In this document: positions 40,497 through 50,258 of the stretch, in pieces
Layout: each line of letters opens with the position of its first letter
Numbering within the stretch: the stretch's first letter is position 1
Assembly (NCBI RefSeq): GCF_028290435.1
Contig: NZ_JAQGJV010000042.1
Location: 1-64,000, forward strand
DNA length: 64,000 nucleotides
Direction: 5' to 3'
Origin: Devosia sp.
Lineage (GTDB): Bacteria; Pseudomonadota; Alphaproteobacteria; Rhizobiales; Devosiaceae
Position numbers and translations under genes: made by a program
The notes under the pieces: generated by a model
What the model saw: only the letters and a program-made list of their open reading frames with translations
Told to the model about the DNA's origin: nothing
Databases searched by the model: none

Positions 40497-40514
40497 CGTC
40501 TGCTTTTGCGGACG
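40497..40514. terminator. Possible terminator between converging genes
   Basis: CGTCTGC and GCGGACG form a 7-bp stem (one G-U pair) closed by a TTTT loop, in the 35-base gap between the truncated ATPase remnant and the minus-strand gene at 40522. Confidence 0.35.
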
Positions 40515-40521
40515 TGCGAAA

Positions 40522-40911
40522 CTAGTCCTCGGCCTCTTCGACGTCGGTGAGATAGACCGAGACTTCGATATCGATGTCGTGGCCGGCGATGGCGGCGACC
40601 ATGTGGGCGGGTAGGCGGGTCGACATCGCCTCGCCCTCCTCGGGGAAGTCGAAGGCGATATCGAGGACAGCCTTGCCGATTCGGCGATCTGCCAGCATGG
40701 CGGCGATGGCCGGCCCGCAGTTCTCCGCAAGTTCCAGGACTGCGCGGACAGGATTGTCCACGTCCACGTCGACCTGAGCGTAGGAACTATCCGCGTCATC
40801 CTCGGGCTCAAAGCGGCTGCTCAGGCGCTTGAGCGCCCCATCCAGCTCAAGTTGTCCTACACGGACCCCCGACAGGCGTAGGGCGATGGCGAAGGGTTCG
40901 AAGAGCGACAT
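40522..40911 (-). CDS. Hypothetical acidic protein
   Basis: 129 aa, markedly acidic (FEPEDDADSSYAQVDVDVDN, DVEEAED at the end), soluble, no signal peptide. I do not recognise a family with confidence; the alternating pattern and the end (LPAHMVAAIAGHDIDIEVSVYL) faintly recall DUF4279 proteins. Its start overlaps the last base of rlmB, so it is probably co-transcribed with rlmB as the second gene. Confidence 0.65.
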   Translation of the reverse strand: MSLFEPFAIALRLSGVRVGQLELDGALKRLSSRFEPEDDADSSYAQVDVDVDNPVRAVLELAENCGPAIAAMLADRRIGKAVLDIAFDFPEEGEAMSTRLPAHMVAAIAGHDIDIEVSVYLTDVEEAED

Positions 40912-41663
40912 CAGGAACGTCCGGCAGTGGCCGCGAACAAGGCGATGGCGGCGGCGTTGGATACGTTGAGCGATTTGATCGGGCCGGGCATGTCGAGCTT
41001 GACCACCTCGTCGCAGAGTTCGCGGGTGCGCTGGCGCAGGCCCTTGCCCTCGGCGCCCATGACGATCGCCAGCGGGACGTCGCCGCTGCGCGGCTTGAGC
41101 TGGTGTTCACTCTCCGAATCAAAGCCCAGCACTAACATGCCGCGTTTCTTGAGAGTTTCGATTGCATCGCCGAGGTTTTTCACCTCGATCATCGGCACCA
41201 GATCGAGCGCGCCGGAGGCGGATTTGGCCATGACGCCGGTCTCGCGTGGCGAGTGGCGCGCCGTGGTAATGACCGCATCGGCGCCAAAAGCGCAGGCGGT
41301 GCGCAGGATGGCGCCGACATTGTGCGGGTCGGTGATCTGGTCGAGCACCACGACGAGCCGTAAGGGATTGATATCATTGAGGCCGAAGCGGCTGACCGGA
41401 TCGACTTCCAGGGCCGCGCCCTGGTGCACGGCATCGTCGCCGAGCAGGTGATCGAGTTCCTTGGGCGTGGTCTCCTTGACGGAGACCTTGCCGATCTCGC
41501 CGGTTTCCTTGAGCCTATTCAAGGCGTTAGGGGTGACCAACAAGACTTTTTTGGTGCGGTTGGGATTGTCCAGCGCGGCGCGGACCGTGTGCAGGCCATA
41601 AAGATAGACCGGACCGTCATCGGGATCGTAGCGTGGTTTGGCGGGAAATTTGTTGAAGCTCAT
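40911..41663 (-). CDS. rlmB: 23S rRNA (guanosine-2'-O)-methyltransferase, RlmB/SpoU family
   Basis: Methylates the ribose of G2251 (E. coli numbering) in 23S rRNA. 250 aa with an N-terminal substrate-binding domain (YLYGLHTVRAALDNP) and a SPOUT knot: DQITDPHNVGAILRTACAFG, MGAEGKGLRQRTRELCDE and IKSLNVSNAAAIALF. Start 41663 is used because 38 upstream in-frame residues (to 41777) are unlike the family. It lies 182 bases from tRNA-Tyr in divergent orientation. Confidence 0.93.
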   Translation of the reverse strand: MSFNKFPAKPRYDPDDGPVYLYGLHTVRAALDNPNRTKKVLLVTPNALNRLKETGEIGKVSVKETTPKELDHLLGDDAVHQGAALEVDPVSRFGLNDINPLRLVVVLDQITDPHNVGAILRTACAFGADAVITTARHSPRETGVMAKSASGALDLVPMIEVKNLGDAIETLKKRGMLVLGFDSESEHQLKPRSGDVPLAIVMGAEGKGLRQRTRELCDEVVKLDMPGPIKSLNVSNAAAIALFAATAGRS

Positions 41664-41845
41664 GGGGCAGGGGTAGCGCCTTTGGGCGGGTCCAGCAAGC
41701 CGCTCCGGGTGCCTATATGAACAAGCATGCTGGATTTCTTGCGGGCAAGTTGCAACAGCAGTTGACACTCCTGTCACAGATCACCATAAACCGCCCGACG
41801 ACGCGCCCAGGCGCTTCGTTATCCCGCTCGTGCGACGTAGTCAGT

Positions 41846-41930
41846 GGAGGGGTGGGAGAGTGGTTAAATCCGGCAGACTGTAAATCTGCTCGCTTAGCGT
41901 ACACTGGTTCGAATCCAGTCCCCTCCACCA
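41846..41930 (+). tRNA. tRNA-Tyr (GTA)
   Basis: Class II tRNA with a long variable arm. The acceptor GGAGGGG pairs with CCCCTCC and is followed by encoded ACCA. The anticodon stem-loop GCAGA-CTGTAAA-TCTGC places GTA at 41880-41882. The T-arm is ACTGG-TTCGAAT-CCAGT. Confidence 0.97.
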
Positions 41931-42018
41931 TTTCGCTGTTTCGAATGCCGCCCGGCATTGCCTTGGCCCGGCATTGAAACTAGCATCGAGCGATCCTCGC
42001 ATGGCCCATGCCAAACGG

Positions 42019-42092
42019 GCGGGTATAGCTCAGTGGTAGAGCAGCAGCCTTCCAAGCTGAATATGCGGGTTCGATTCCCGCTACCCGCTCCA
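42019..42092 (+). tRNA. tRNA-Gly (TCC)
   Basis: The acceptor GCGGGTA pairs with TACCCGC and is followed by TCCA, with CCA encoded. D-arm GCTC/GAGC; anticodon loop CTTCCAA with TCC at 42051-42053; T-arm GCGGG-TTCGATT-CCCGC. It lies 88 bases after tRNA-Tyr in the same direction. Confidence 0.96.
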
Positions 42093-42528
42093 GCTCTTCT
42101 CTATGAAATTGTTGCGGTTGTACGACTGAGCCCATCGGTCCGTTTCACGGACGTATCGAAAGACTTTCCAGCGCGGGAATAGGATCGTTGAGTTCGGGTC
42201 TTTCCCTAATTTGTCGTTTTGCCATTATCGGCGCTGACCGATGTTCGTTTCGAGATTTTTCGATACCTTGAAAAGCCGGGCACGCCTGCGGGGGACTTAT
42301 AAAGGGCAGCGCGCCTCTGCCGCTCAATCAGTTCTGCCGGCAACCGCCGAGATGGAGTGGGCTTGTCCGCTTTTGGTCAGCGACACCAGAAAGCAGACGC
42401 TTGCGGCATTGCTGATTTGGGCCGGCATGGTCCAACACTTAGATTTTCGCTTGCCTGCTGGACAATGGACGGGAACTTGGACAGACGTGAGATGGACGAA
42501 TGTCTAATCGAGTTCGAGGAACCCATTA
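42093..42528. other. 436-base gene-free stretch after tRNA-Gly
   Basis: No recognisable gene; a short open frame (42241-42507) has no motif or good ribosome binding site. A small perfect hairpin, GTCCGT-TTC-ACGGAC (42138-42152), may end tRNA transcription. The right end provides the promoter and GAGGA ribosome binding site of the ROK gene. No direct copy of the tRNA-Gly 3' end and no integrase were seen. Confidence 0.45.
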
Positions 42529-43689
42529 GTGTGGACTGAGGCAGTCGCCGCGAGGCTCTCAATTACCGGCAGCGCCAAGGCCGTTTTCCGTAGTCTGGTG
42601 CTCGATGGTCCGTCGACCAGGCCGAATATGGGCTCGGCCCTTGGTCTGTCGCGTCCCACCATGTCGGCGGCCATCGCTGAGTTGGAAAATCTTGGCTACG
42701 TCGAAATGATCGGCGCTGTGCGTGGGCCGCTTGGGCGCAGTGCCTCGCAATATCGCGTTGGGCCGCAGGCCGGTCACGTGATGGCGGTCGATGCCGGCTC
42801 AACCTCGATACGACTACGCGTTTCCACCCTCGATCGGCGGCTGCTCTATAGTCATGTGCACCGTCTGCCCATGCGTCAGTTTGAGGTCAGCGCCGAGGTG
42901 AGCCGGGCGGTGGCGGCCGAGGTGGCTGCGGCTCTGGCGGCGACCCTGCCGGAGTGGGGACCGCTGAGCACATTGGGCATTGCGGTGCCAACGCGCGTCG
43001 TTGGTCCGGATGGCGACGCGGAGGCGAGCCGGCAGAACGTCGTGTTCACCGCATTCACGCCGCCCCAGCAGACGACGGTCTTACTGGAAAACAACGTCAA
43101 CTGCGCGGCCGTGGCCGAGATGCATTATGGCGCCGCGCAGGGCGAAGAGACGTTCTCCTATGTTCAGATCGGGCTCAAGATCGGCATGGGGCTGGTGTTG
43201 GGCGGCCAGTTGATCCGCGGCCGATACGGGGCCGCCGGCGAAATCGGCCACCTTGCTTTCCCTTTCGCGCCGGGCACAGAGCCACGGCCAGGGGAGGTCG
43301 AGCATTACCTCGGCACTGAGGCCCTGATGGCCCGCGTTCATGCCGATTGGTCACCAGATGATGGCGCTCCGCCCCTCGATACGACCGAACTGCTGCTGAT
43401 GGCCGGAAACGGCGGCGTTGGGGCTCAGCGTCACGTGGCAAAGCACGCAGCCGATATTGGCGCCATCGTCGCCTCCTGCGTGAGCGTGGTTGACCCGGGT
43501 GTCGTGGTGCTTGGCGGCGGTTTCGGATCGTCGCCTCTGTTGCTGCCTGGCGTCAGCGACACGGTTCGCCGGCTCTCCTATTCGGCCGAAGTGCGCAGCA
43601 GTGACCTCGGCTCGGACGCCACCGTGCTCGGCATCGAGCGCCTCGCCATGGAGCGCGGACTGTTGCTGGCCCTCGGCGAAACCATCTGA
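42529..43689 (+). CDS. ROK-family regulator lacking the zinc motif
   Basis: 386 aa. N-terminal winged helix (residues about 10-65, RPNMGSALGLSRPTMSAAIAELENLGY) and a ROK domain with MAVDAGSTSIRLRVS and GRYGAAGEIGHLAFP. The usual CxCGxxGC zinc motif is absent: after GEIGHL the chain runs PFAPGTEPRPGEVEHYLGTEALM, with no cysteines there. GTG 42529 has GAGGAA 7 bases upstream. It precedes a sugar import and catabolism operon in the same direction and probably represses it, responding to the sugar or its phosphate. Confidence 0.88.
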   Translation: MWTEAVAARLSITGSAKAVFRSLVLDGPSTRPNMGSALGLSRPTMSAAIAELENLGYVEMIGAVRGPLGRSASQYRVGPQAGHVMAVDAGSTSIRLRVSTLDRRLLYSHVHRLPMRQFEVSAEVSRAVAAEVAAALAATLPEWGPLSTLGIAVPTRVVGPDGDAEASRQNVVFTAFTPPQQTTVLLENNVNCAAVAEMHYGAAQGEETFSYVQIGLKIGMGLVLGGQLIRGRYGAAGEIGHLAFPFAPGTEPRPGEVEHYLGTEALMARVHADWSPDDGAPPLDTTELLLMAGNGGVGAQRHVAKHAADIGAIVASCVSVVDPGVVVLGGGFGSSPLLLPGVSDTVRRLSYSAEVRSSDLGSDATVLGIERLAMERGLLLALGETI

Positions 43690-43744
43690 CACATCGAAAT
43701 CGGGTGCTCAATCCACGAAGCCTATTGCCCTCCGTCATTAATTA

Positions 43745-43759
43745 GTTAAGGTGCCTAAC
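43745..43759. promoter_or_regulatory. Weak candidate operator before the ROK-controlled importer
   Basis: GTTAAGGTGCCTAAC has matching GTTA/TAAC ends and partial internal symmetry in the 123-base gap between the ROK gene and the binding-protein gene. It is the best palindrome there, but it is imperfect. Confidence 0.3.
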
Positions 43760-43812
43760 ACTCCCTGCCCGGAGAGATGAGCCATGTGCGGCGGGAGCGA
43801 TAGGAGGACTTC

Positions 43813-45084
43813 ATGAGGACCAACACCACACTGCGTGCGGCAATCGCCGGCGCTACTCTGCTGGCGGCCGGGGGAGCTGGGGCCGCGTTTGCGCAGGATG
43901 TAACCCTGGAATACTGGGTTTATTCGGACTTCGCGCAGGGTGATGCGCTTGCCATGCAGCAGGAGTTCATCAAGGAATTCACCGACGCCCATCCGGGCGT
44001 GAAGGTCAACATTACCGGCAAGGGCGATGACGATCTCACCGCCGGCCAAGTCGCCGGCGCCGCCAGCGGCAACCTCCCCGACGTCTTCATGAACGCCCAG
44101 CATATTGGGGCGCAGCTGGTCGAAGTGGGCGCTCTCGCCAATATCTACGACAAGTTCATGGCTCTGCCCGAGGACGTGCGTAACCAATTCGACAAGGACG
44201 CGCTGGCGACCTGCATGCCCAAGCCGGACGAGCTCTATTGTCTGCCCTATACGGGGTTCGGCTCGCTCTTGTTCCGCAATCTGACCGTGCTTGAGAAAGC
44301 CGGCATCGACACCACCACGCCGCCCACAACCTGGGACGAGTGGTTTGCCCAGATGCAGAAGGTCAAGGAAGCCGGCATGTTTGCCATCCCTGACGAAACG
44401 CTGGTGTTCAATTCGATCGGCGAAATCTACGCGACCTCTGGCAATTCGCAGACCTGGGGCTTTAACTGGGATAACCACACTACCCGCATCGACGAAGCGA
44501 CGATGACCAAGGTGCTGCAGAAGTTTGTGGACATGGCCCCGCTCAACACGGGTACCAGCCGCAACGACCAGGCCACCAAGGATCTGTTCATCTCCAACCA
44601 GCTGGCGTTCCACACCATCGGGCCGTGGGTAAACCCGACCTACGAGGAAGCTGCCAAATCGAGCGGCCTCAAGTACGACTTCGTGCTGATCCCGGGCGAC
44701 ACGGCCGGAAAGACCGGCGGCGTGCGGAGCTACGAGATCGTTGGCGTGGCGCCTGGTCCAAACGAAGAGGTGGCCTTCGAGTTCGCCTCGTTCATCACCG
44801 AAAAGACGCAGATGGCACGTTGGGCCAAGCTGCTGTCGCGTTACAATGCGAACGCCGCAGCCATGGCCGATCCGGAGGTCAGTGCATTGCCGCTGATCAG
44901 GGTATCGGTCGAGGCCGCCCATGGCGCAATGGATCTGGCTGCCCCTTACTTCGTGGACACGATGCCCAGCTGCTATAATTCGACCGTGATCGACTACGCC
45001 TCGGCCACCACCGACGGGGAATACACACCCGCCGAAGGCGCCAAGGAGATGATCGCCGAACTGAACGGCTGCCTGGCCCAATAA
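43813..45084 (+). CDS. CUT1 sugar ABC transporter substrate-binding protein
   Basis: 423-aa extracellular solute-binding protein, family 1. The signal peptide ends in GAAFA before QDVTLEYWVYSDFAQGD. The mature part has KEFTDAHPGVKVNITGKGDDD, LYCLPYTGFGSLLFRNLTVLEKAGI and TWDEWF, and C-terminal cysteines in MPSCYNS and LNGCLAQ. ATG 43813 follows AGGAGG. First gene of a six-gene operon ending with a kinase and a SIS isomerase, so a phosphorylatable amino sugar or related hexose is the likely ligand. Confidence 0.9.
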   Translation: MRTNTTLRAAIAGATLLAAGGAGAAFAQDVTLEYWVYSDFAQGDALAMQQEFIKEFTDAHPGVKVNITGKGDDDLTAGQVAGAASGNLPDVFMNAQHIGAQLVEVGALANIYDKFMALPEDVRNQFDKDALATCMPKPDELYCLPYTGFGSLLFRNLTVLEKAGIDTTTPPTTWDEWFAQMQKVKEAGMFAIPDETLVFNSIGEIYATSGNSQTWGFNWDNHTTRIDEATMTKVLQKFVDMAPLNTGTSRNDQATKDLFISNQLAFHTIGPWVNPTYEEAAKSSGLKYDFVLIPGDTAGKTGGVRSYEIVGVAPGPNEEVAFEFASFITEKTQMARWAKLLSRYNANAAAMADPEVSALPLIRVSVEAAHGAMDLAAPYFVDTMPSCYNSTVIDYASATTDGEYTPAEGAKEMIAELNGCLAQ

Positions 45085-45105
45085 TCGGTCAAGTCTAATA
45101 CACCG

Positions 45106-45134
45106 CTGCGGCCGACGTTCCCCGTCGGCCGCAG
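45106..45134 (+). promoter_or_regulatory. Intercistronic stem-loop after the binding-protein gene
   Basis: A perfect 12-bp GC-rich stem (45106-45117 with 45123-45134) with a 5-base loop TTCCC, between the binding-protein stop and the permease start at 45153. No T-run. Confidence 0.75.
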
Positions 45135-45152
45135 CATAGACAGAGGCTGTTC

Positions 45153-46040
45153 ATGTCGTTCCGTCGCTACCTGCCGCATTATCTGATGATTGCCCCGTTC
45201 ATGATCTTGTTCGCGGCGTTCTTCCTCTATCCAATCCTGAGCGGTCTGTTTTACAGCTTCCACGACTGGAACGGCGTCAAGGCGCCCGAATTCGTTGGGC
45301 TCGGCAATTACGATCGCATCCTCGTCTCGCGCGAATTCCTGCGGGCGATGGGCAATCTGTTCTTTTACATCGCCATCACGGTGCCGCTGGGCATCTTCGT
45401 GGCGCTTGGCCTTGCACTTCTGGTCGACAGTTTCACCGGCCGTTGGGCCAACTTTTTCCGCAACGCCTTCTTCATGCCCGTGGTGCTGCCGGCGTTCCTC
45501 GCCGCCACGATCTGGCGCTGGATTTACGCCCCCAATTTCGGCCTGTTGAACATGATCCTGGGCTGGTTCGGCGTGCCTTCGGTCAATTTCCTCAACGACA
45601 CCGGGTCAATGATCTACGCGCTGGTCGCGGTTGATATCTGGGTTTCGGCCGGCTTCAACATGGTCATCATCCTTGCCGGTCTCAAGAATATTCCGACCGA
45701 GCTGTATGAGGCTGCACGCCTGGATGGCGCCAGCAAAATGCAGCAGATCACCCACATCACGATCCCCATGCTTGGCCCGGTGCTGTTCTTCGTTTTCACC
45801 TATGGCCTGATCTCGGCCATGCAGGTGTTCGACAAGCCATGGCTGCTGACCGGCTCGTCCTTCACCTCCTATGGCGGCCGCCGCAATGCCCTGCTGTTTC
45901 CAGTGATGGACATGATGGGGCGCGCCTTTGGCGGCGTCAAATTCGGCGAAGCCGCCGCTTACGGGTTCCTGCTGACCGTCGCCATTGTCTTCGTCACGGC
46001 GCTGATGTTCGCGCTGCGTGCCTGGAGTGAACGCAAATGA
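45153..46040 (+). CDS. CUT1 sugar ABC transporter permease, MalF type
   Basis: 295-aa inner-membrane permease. N-terminal LPHYLMIAPFMILFAAFFLYPILSG; the EAA loop reads EAARLDGASKMQQITHITIPMLGP. ATG 45153 opens the permease pair; the next start overlaps the stop by 4 bases. Confidence 0.92.
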   Translation: MSFRRYLPHYLMIAPFMILFAAFFLYPILSGLFYSFHDWNGVKAPEFVGLGNYDRILVSREFLRAMGNLFFYIAITVPLGIFVALGLALLVDSFTGRWANFFRNAFFMPVVLPAFLAATIWRWIYAPNFGLLNMILGWFGVPSVNFLNDTGSMIYALVAVDIWVSAGFNMVIILAGLKNIPTELYEAARLDGASKMQQITHITIPMLGPVLFFVFTYGLISAMQVFDKPWLLTGSSFTSYGGRRNALLFPVMDMMGRAFGGVKFGEAAAYGFLLTVAIVFVTALMFALRAWSERK

Positions 46041-46891
46041 GCCGCACCACCGCTTTGCGCGGCCCGGTCACCGTCTGGACCGTGCTCAAATGGACCCTCG
46101 CCATTGCTATCGCGATCGTCGCGGTTTTCCCGATCTGGTGGATGTTCAACGTCGTCTTCTCGCAGCCTGGCGAGCCCGTGTCGCTCAACCCGCGACTGTG
46201 GCCCACCTCGCTGAGCGCCGGTATCGACAAGATCCGCATGATCTTCACGGAGACAGGCTATCTCGGCGCCTATTTCATCTCGATCACCTACGCGCTGCTC
46301 ACCATCGTCGGCGTTCTGCTGATCGCCTCATTGGCCGCGTTCGAGTTCTCGCTGTTCAAATTCCCCGGCCGCCGCATCATGTTCGGCATCGTCATGCTCG
46401 CGCTGATGGTGCCAACCGCTGTCACCATCATCCCGACCTATCTGCTGACCAGCCGGCTGGGTTGGCTCAACACCATGCAGGGCCTCGTCGTGCCTGGCCT
46501 GGCCTCAGCGTTCGGTCTGTTCATGCTGGTGCAGTTCATGCGCGCGGTGCCCAAGGAGATGATCGAAGCGGCGCGGCTGGATGGCGCCGGCCACTTCCAG
46601 ATCTACTGGCATGTGGCACTGCCCCTGTGCAGCAACGCCATGATCACGCTGGCCATCCTCACCTTCATCCAGACTTGGGGCAACTACATGTGGCCGCTGA
46701 TCATCGGCACGCGTACCGAAATGTACACGGTCGGGCAGGTGGTGGGCATGTTCAATTCGCCTCTCTCGCACCACACCGTCGATACGGTGATGACAGCAAA
46801 TCTTCTGGCCGCAATCCCGCCGCTGCTCTTCTTCCTGATCTTCCAACGAAAGATCGTCGAAGGCATCGCGATGTCGGGAACCAAGGGCTAA
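46037..46891 (+). CDS. CUT1 sugar ABC transporter permease, MalG type
   Basis: 284-aa inner-membrane permease. EAA loop EAARLDGAGHFQIYWHVALPLCSN; a typical MalG end with FQRKIVEGIAMSGTKG. Overlaps the first permease (ATGA) and is followed after 13 bases by the ATPase gene. Confidence 0.93.
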   Translation: MSRTTALRGPVTVWTVLKWTLAIAIAIVAVFPIWWMFNVVFSQPGEPVSLNPRLWPTSLSAGIDKIRMIFTETGYLGAYFISITYALLTIVGVLLIASLAAFEFSLFKFPGRRIMFGIVMLALMVPTAVTIIPTYLLTSRLGWLNTMQGLVVPGLASAFGLFMLVQFMRAVPKEMIEAARLDGAGHFQIYWHVALPLCSNAMITLAILTFIQTWGNYMWPLIIGTRTEMYTVGQVVGMFNSPLSHHTVDTVMTANLLAAIPPLLFFLIFQRKIVEGIAMSGTKG

Positions 46892-46904
46892 TCGGAGCAC
46901 GCAT

Positions 46905-48016
<1,112 letters not shown>

Positions 48017-48020
<4 letters not shown>

Positions 48021-48958
48021 TCGCTCCTCTTATCCACGGCGCTGACGCGTTGATCGTGGGCATCGATATCGGCGGCACCAAGACCCATTTGCGGGCCATT
48101 CCTCTGGCGGGTGGCGCGGAGCGCGACCTGGTGGTGCCCAGCGGCGACTGGCGCGTGCGAAACTGGAACGATGATGCGACCGGCCTGGTCGGTATGATGT
48201 CGCTATTGGCCGAGGGCGCCCCTATCGCTGCCATCGGCGTCGGTGCGCATGGTTGCGACGATGCTGCCGAATGTCTCGCGTTTCAGTCTGCCATCTCCGC
48301 GCGCACCACGAGCCCGGTGGAGGTGGTGAACGACGCCGAATTGATGCCGCTCGCGCTTGATCTTCCCGGCCAGATCGGCGTGGTTGCCGGCACCGGTTCA
48401 ATTGCGGTCTGCCGGGGCCCCGACGGCGAAATGATGACCGCCGGCGGCTGGGGCTGGATCATCAGCGACGATGGCGGTGCCGGGGGTCTGGTACGTGACG
48501 CGGTCCGTGCGGTATCGCGGCATTTCGACAGAGGCGGCGCGCGCGGCGAACCGCTGGTCGAAGCCATCATTGCTGCGCTCGGGCTCACCTCAGTGCCGCG
48601 CTTGGGCACGGTATTGGCTCAACTGGGCAACGCCACTGCCGTCGGCGCACTCGCGGTTGCGGTGTTCGATGCAGCCGAGAACGGCTCGGAACTTGCGGCG
48701 GGCGTTGTCCGTCAGGGCGGCCAGTCCCTTGCCGAACTTGTCGGCCATCTGCATCGCCGTGGGGCCCTCGCTACTCATGCGGTCGCGGGCGGTAGCGTCA
48801 TCGTCTCCCAACCGCGCCTGTGGCAGGCCTTTGTCGATGCCCTTTCGGCCTCAACACCACAAATTACCCCCCGTCTTTTTTCCGGCCGACCGGTGGAAGG
48901 CGCCTGCCGCCTCGCTGTCCGGCTCGCCACCTCACCCCATCAAGCCGCTGCGAACTGA
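48017..48958 (+). CDS. BadF/BcrA-type sugar kinase (N-acetylglucosamine kinase-like)
   Basis: 313 aa of the ASKHA fold. Phosphate-1 motif VGIDIGGTKTHLRA, connect-1/phosphate-2 VNDAELMPLA and VVAGTGSIAVC, and SDDGGAGGLVRDAV. These match BadF/BadG/BcrA/BcrD-family kinases, whose sugar-active members phosphorylate GlcNAc, glucosamine or related hexoses. Between the importer ATPase and a SIS isomerase, it probably makes the 6-phosphate of the imported sugar. ATG 48017 overlaps the ugpC stop. Confidence 0.85.
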
Positions 48959-48993
48959 ACCCGCACCGGCTTCCTCAACAAAGGATATTTCTG

Positions 48994-49998
48994 ATGAGTT
49001 ATCGCGCCACTGTCGCCCGCCAGCCCGAGGCGCTGGCTGACACCTACACCGCCGGCCGCGCCGAACTGGCCGGACTTGATGTTTCCATCCTGGATAGGCC
49101 GGTCATCGGCATCACCGGCATTGGCGCAAGTTTCGTCGCCGCCGTGGTTGGAGCCGCCGAGTTGCAGGCCAAGGGTCGCCGTGCCTTCGCCATCCGTTCC
49201 GTCGACATGTATGACGGCCGAAATCTCTGCGATGCGCTGGTGGGACTGTCGCATCGTGGCCGTAGCGTCGAGACCGTGACGGCGCTGGAGCGCCTGCCTG
49301 CCGCTGCGCGCCTTGCCATTACCAACGACAAGCAGAGCCCGCTCGCCAAGGCCGCGAACCTGCATCTGCGCCTCAACAATGGCGGGGACGCCACGCCATC
49401 AAGCACGGGCTACACCGCGACGCTGCTTGCCATGGGCATAGCCTTTGAAAAGCTGCTGGGTGAAACCGACGACGCCTTTGCCGCGATCCCGGAACTGGCG
49501 CGTGACGTGCTATCGGGCGCCGCCAGCCACATGTCGCGACTGGGTGAATTGTTCCGCGATCGGCGCGCCATCGATTGCGTCGGCGCGGGGGCGGCGCTCG
49601 GCACCGCCGATGGGGCCTCGCTGCTGATCCGCGAAGCCTCCCGCATTCCCGCCGCCGCATATGACACCCGGCACTATCTGCACGGGCCAATGGAATCCAT
49701 GGACTCCACCACCGGTGTCGTCGTGTTCGGCGCCGGACGTGAGATCGAACTGGCGCAGCATCTCGACAGCATTGCTTGCCCGACTCTGCTGGTAACGACT
49801 GCCGACGGAGTCCCCAACGGGGAACACCTCACGGTCGTCAAAGTGCCGAAGGCCAACAACCTGATCGCCCAGGCAATTCTGGATATCTTCGCCGCCCAAC
49901 TCCTGGCCGCCGAACTGTCGGACGCCGCCGGGCTGACCGATACCAAATTCCGCTACAAGATGAGCGACACCAAGGTCCCGCAGCTCGAGGCACTTTGA
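48994..49998 (+). CDS. SIS-domain sugar-phosphate isomerase/deaminase (AgaS/GlmS-like)
   Basis: 334 aa with two SIS domains. The first has ITGIGASFVAAVVGAAELQ and the second DCVGAGAALGTADGASLLIREA, with the GlmS-like active-site loop DTRHYLHGPMESMD. Such proteins isomerise or deaminate phosphorylated amino sugars to ketose phosphates. ATG 48994 follows AAGGA; the longer upstream frame lies inside the kinase gene. Last gene of the operon. No NagA-type deacetylase is present, so glucosamine or another non-acetylated substrate is as likely as GlcNAc. Confidence 0.85.
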   Translation: MSYRATVARQPEALADTYTAGRAELAGLDVSILDRPVIGITGIGASFVAAVVGAAELQAKGRRAFAIRSVDMYDGRNLCDALVGLSHRGRSVETVTALERLPAAARLAITNDKQSPLAKAANLHLRLNNGGDATPSSTGYTATLLAMGIAFEKLLGETDDAFAAIPELARDVLSGAASHMSRLGELFRDRRAIDCVGAGAALGTADGASLLIREASRIPAAAYDTRHYLHGPMESMDSTTGVVVFGAGREIELAQHLDSIACPTLLVTTADGVPNGEHLTVVKVPKANNLIAQAILDIFAAQLLAAELSDAAGLTDTKFRYKMSDTKVPQLEAL

Positions 49999-50015
49999 GT
50001 CCTACTGGTTACCTT

Positions 50016-50045
50016 CTGCAGCGGCATGGAGCCGTGCCGCTGCAG
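50016..50045. terminator. Stem-loop at the end of the amino-sugar operon
   Basis: A perfect 11-bp stem, CTGCAGCGGCA (50016-50026) with TGCCGCTGCAG (50035-50045), and an 8-base loop, 17 bases after the SIS-gene stop. It may terminate transcription or protect the 3' end. No T-run follows. The remaining 213 bases to the monooxygenase gene show nothing further. Confidence 0.6.
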
Positions 50046-50258
50046 TCGAAATTGTGGGACCACGGCAGGGCGGCCGGTTTGCAGACCACATCGACTGCTA
50101 GACGATCTCAAGAGAAATCTCAAACTCAGCCAGGGAGCTTAGGACGCTGGAAGCTCATACGTGGGGTGGACAGCCCACTTTTGAACGTGGAACCCCTCAT
50201 GCGTGACTAAGCTGTGCTCAACGCTCTGCCAGACCCCAAGATGCGAACGGTCGACACG

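Noticed and set aside
41717..42182. Short open frames across tRNA-Tyr and tRNA-Gly
   Set aside because: They translate the tRNA sequences; both tRNAs fold fully, so these are not genes.
42241..42507. An 88-codon open frame between tRNA-Gly and the ROK gene
   Set aside because: No recognisable domain and no good ribosome binding site; composition looks intergenic.
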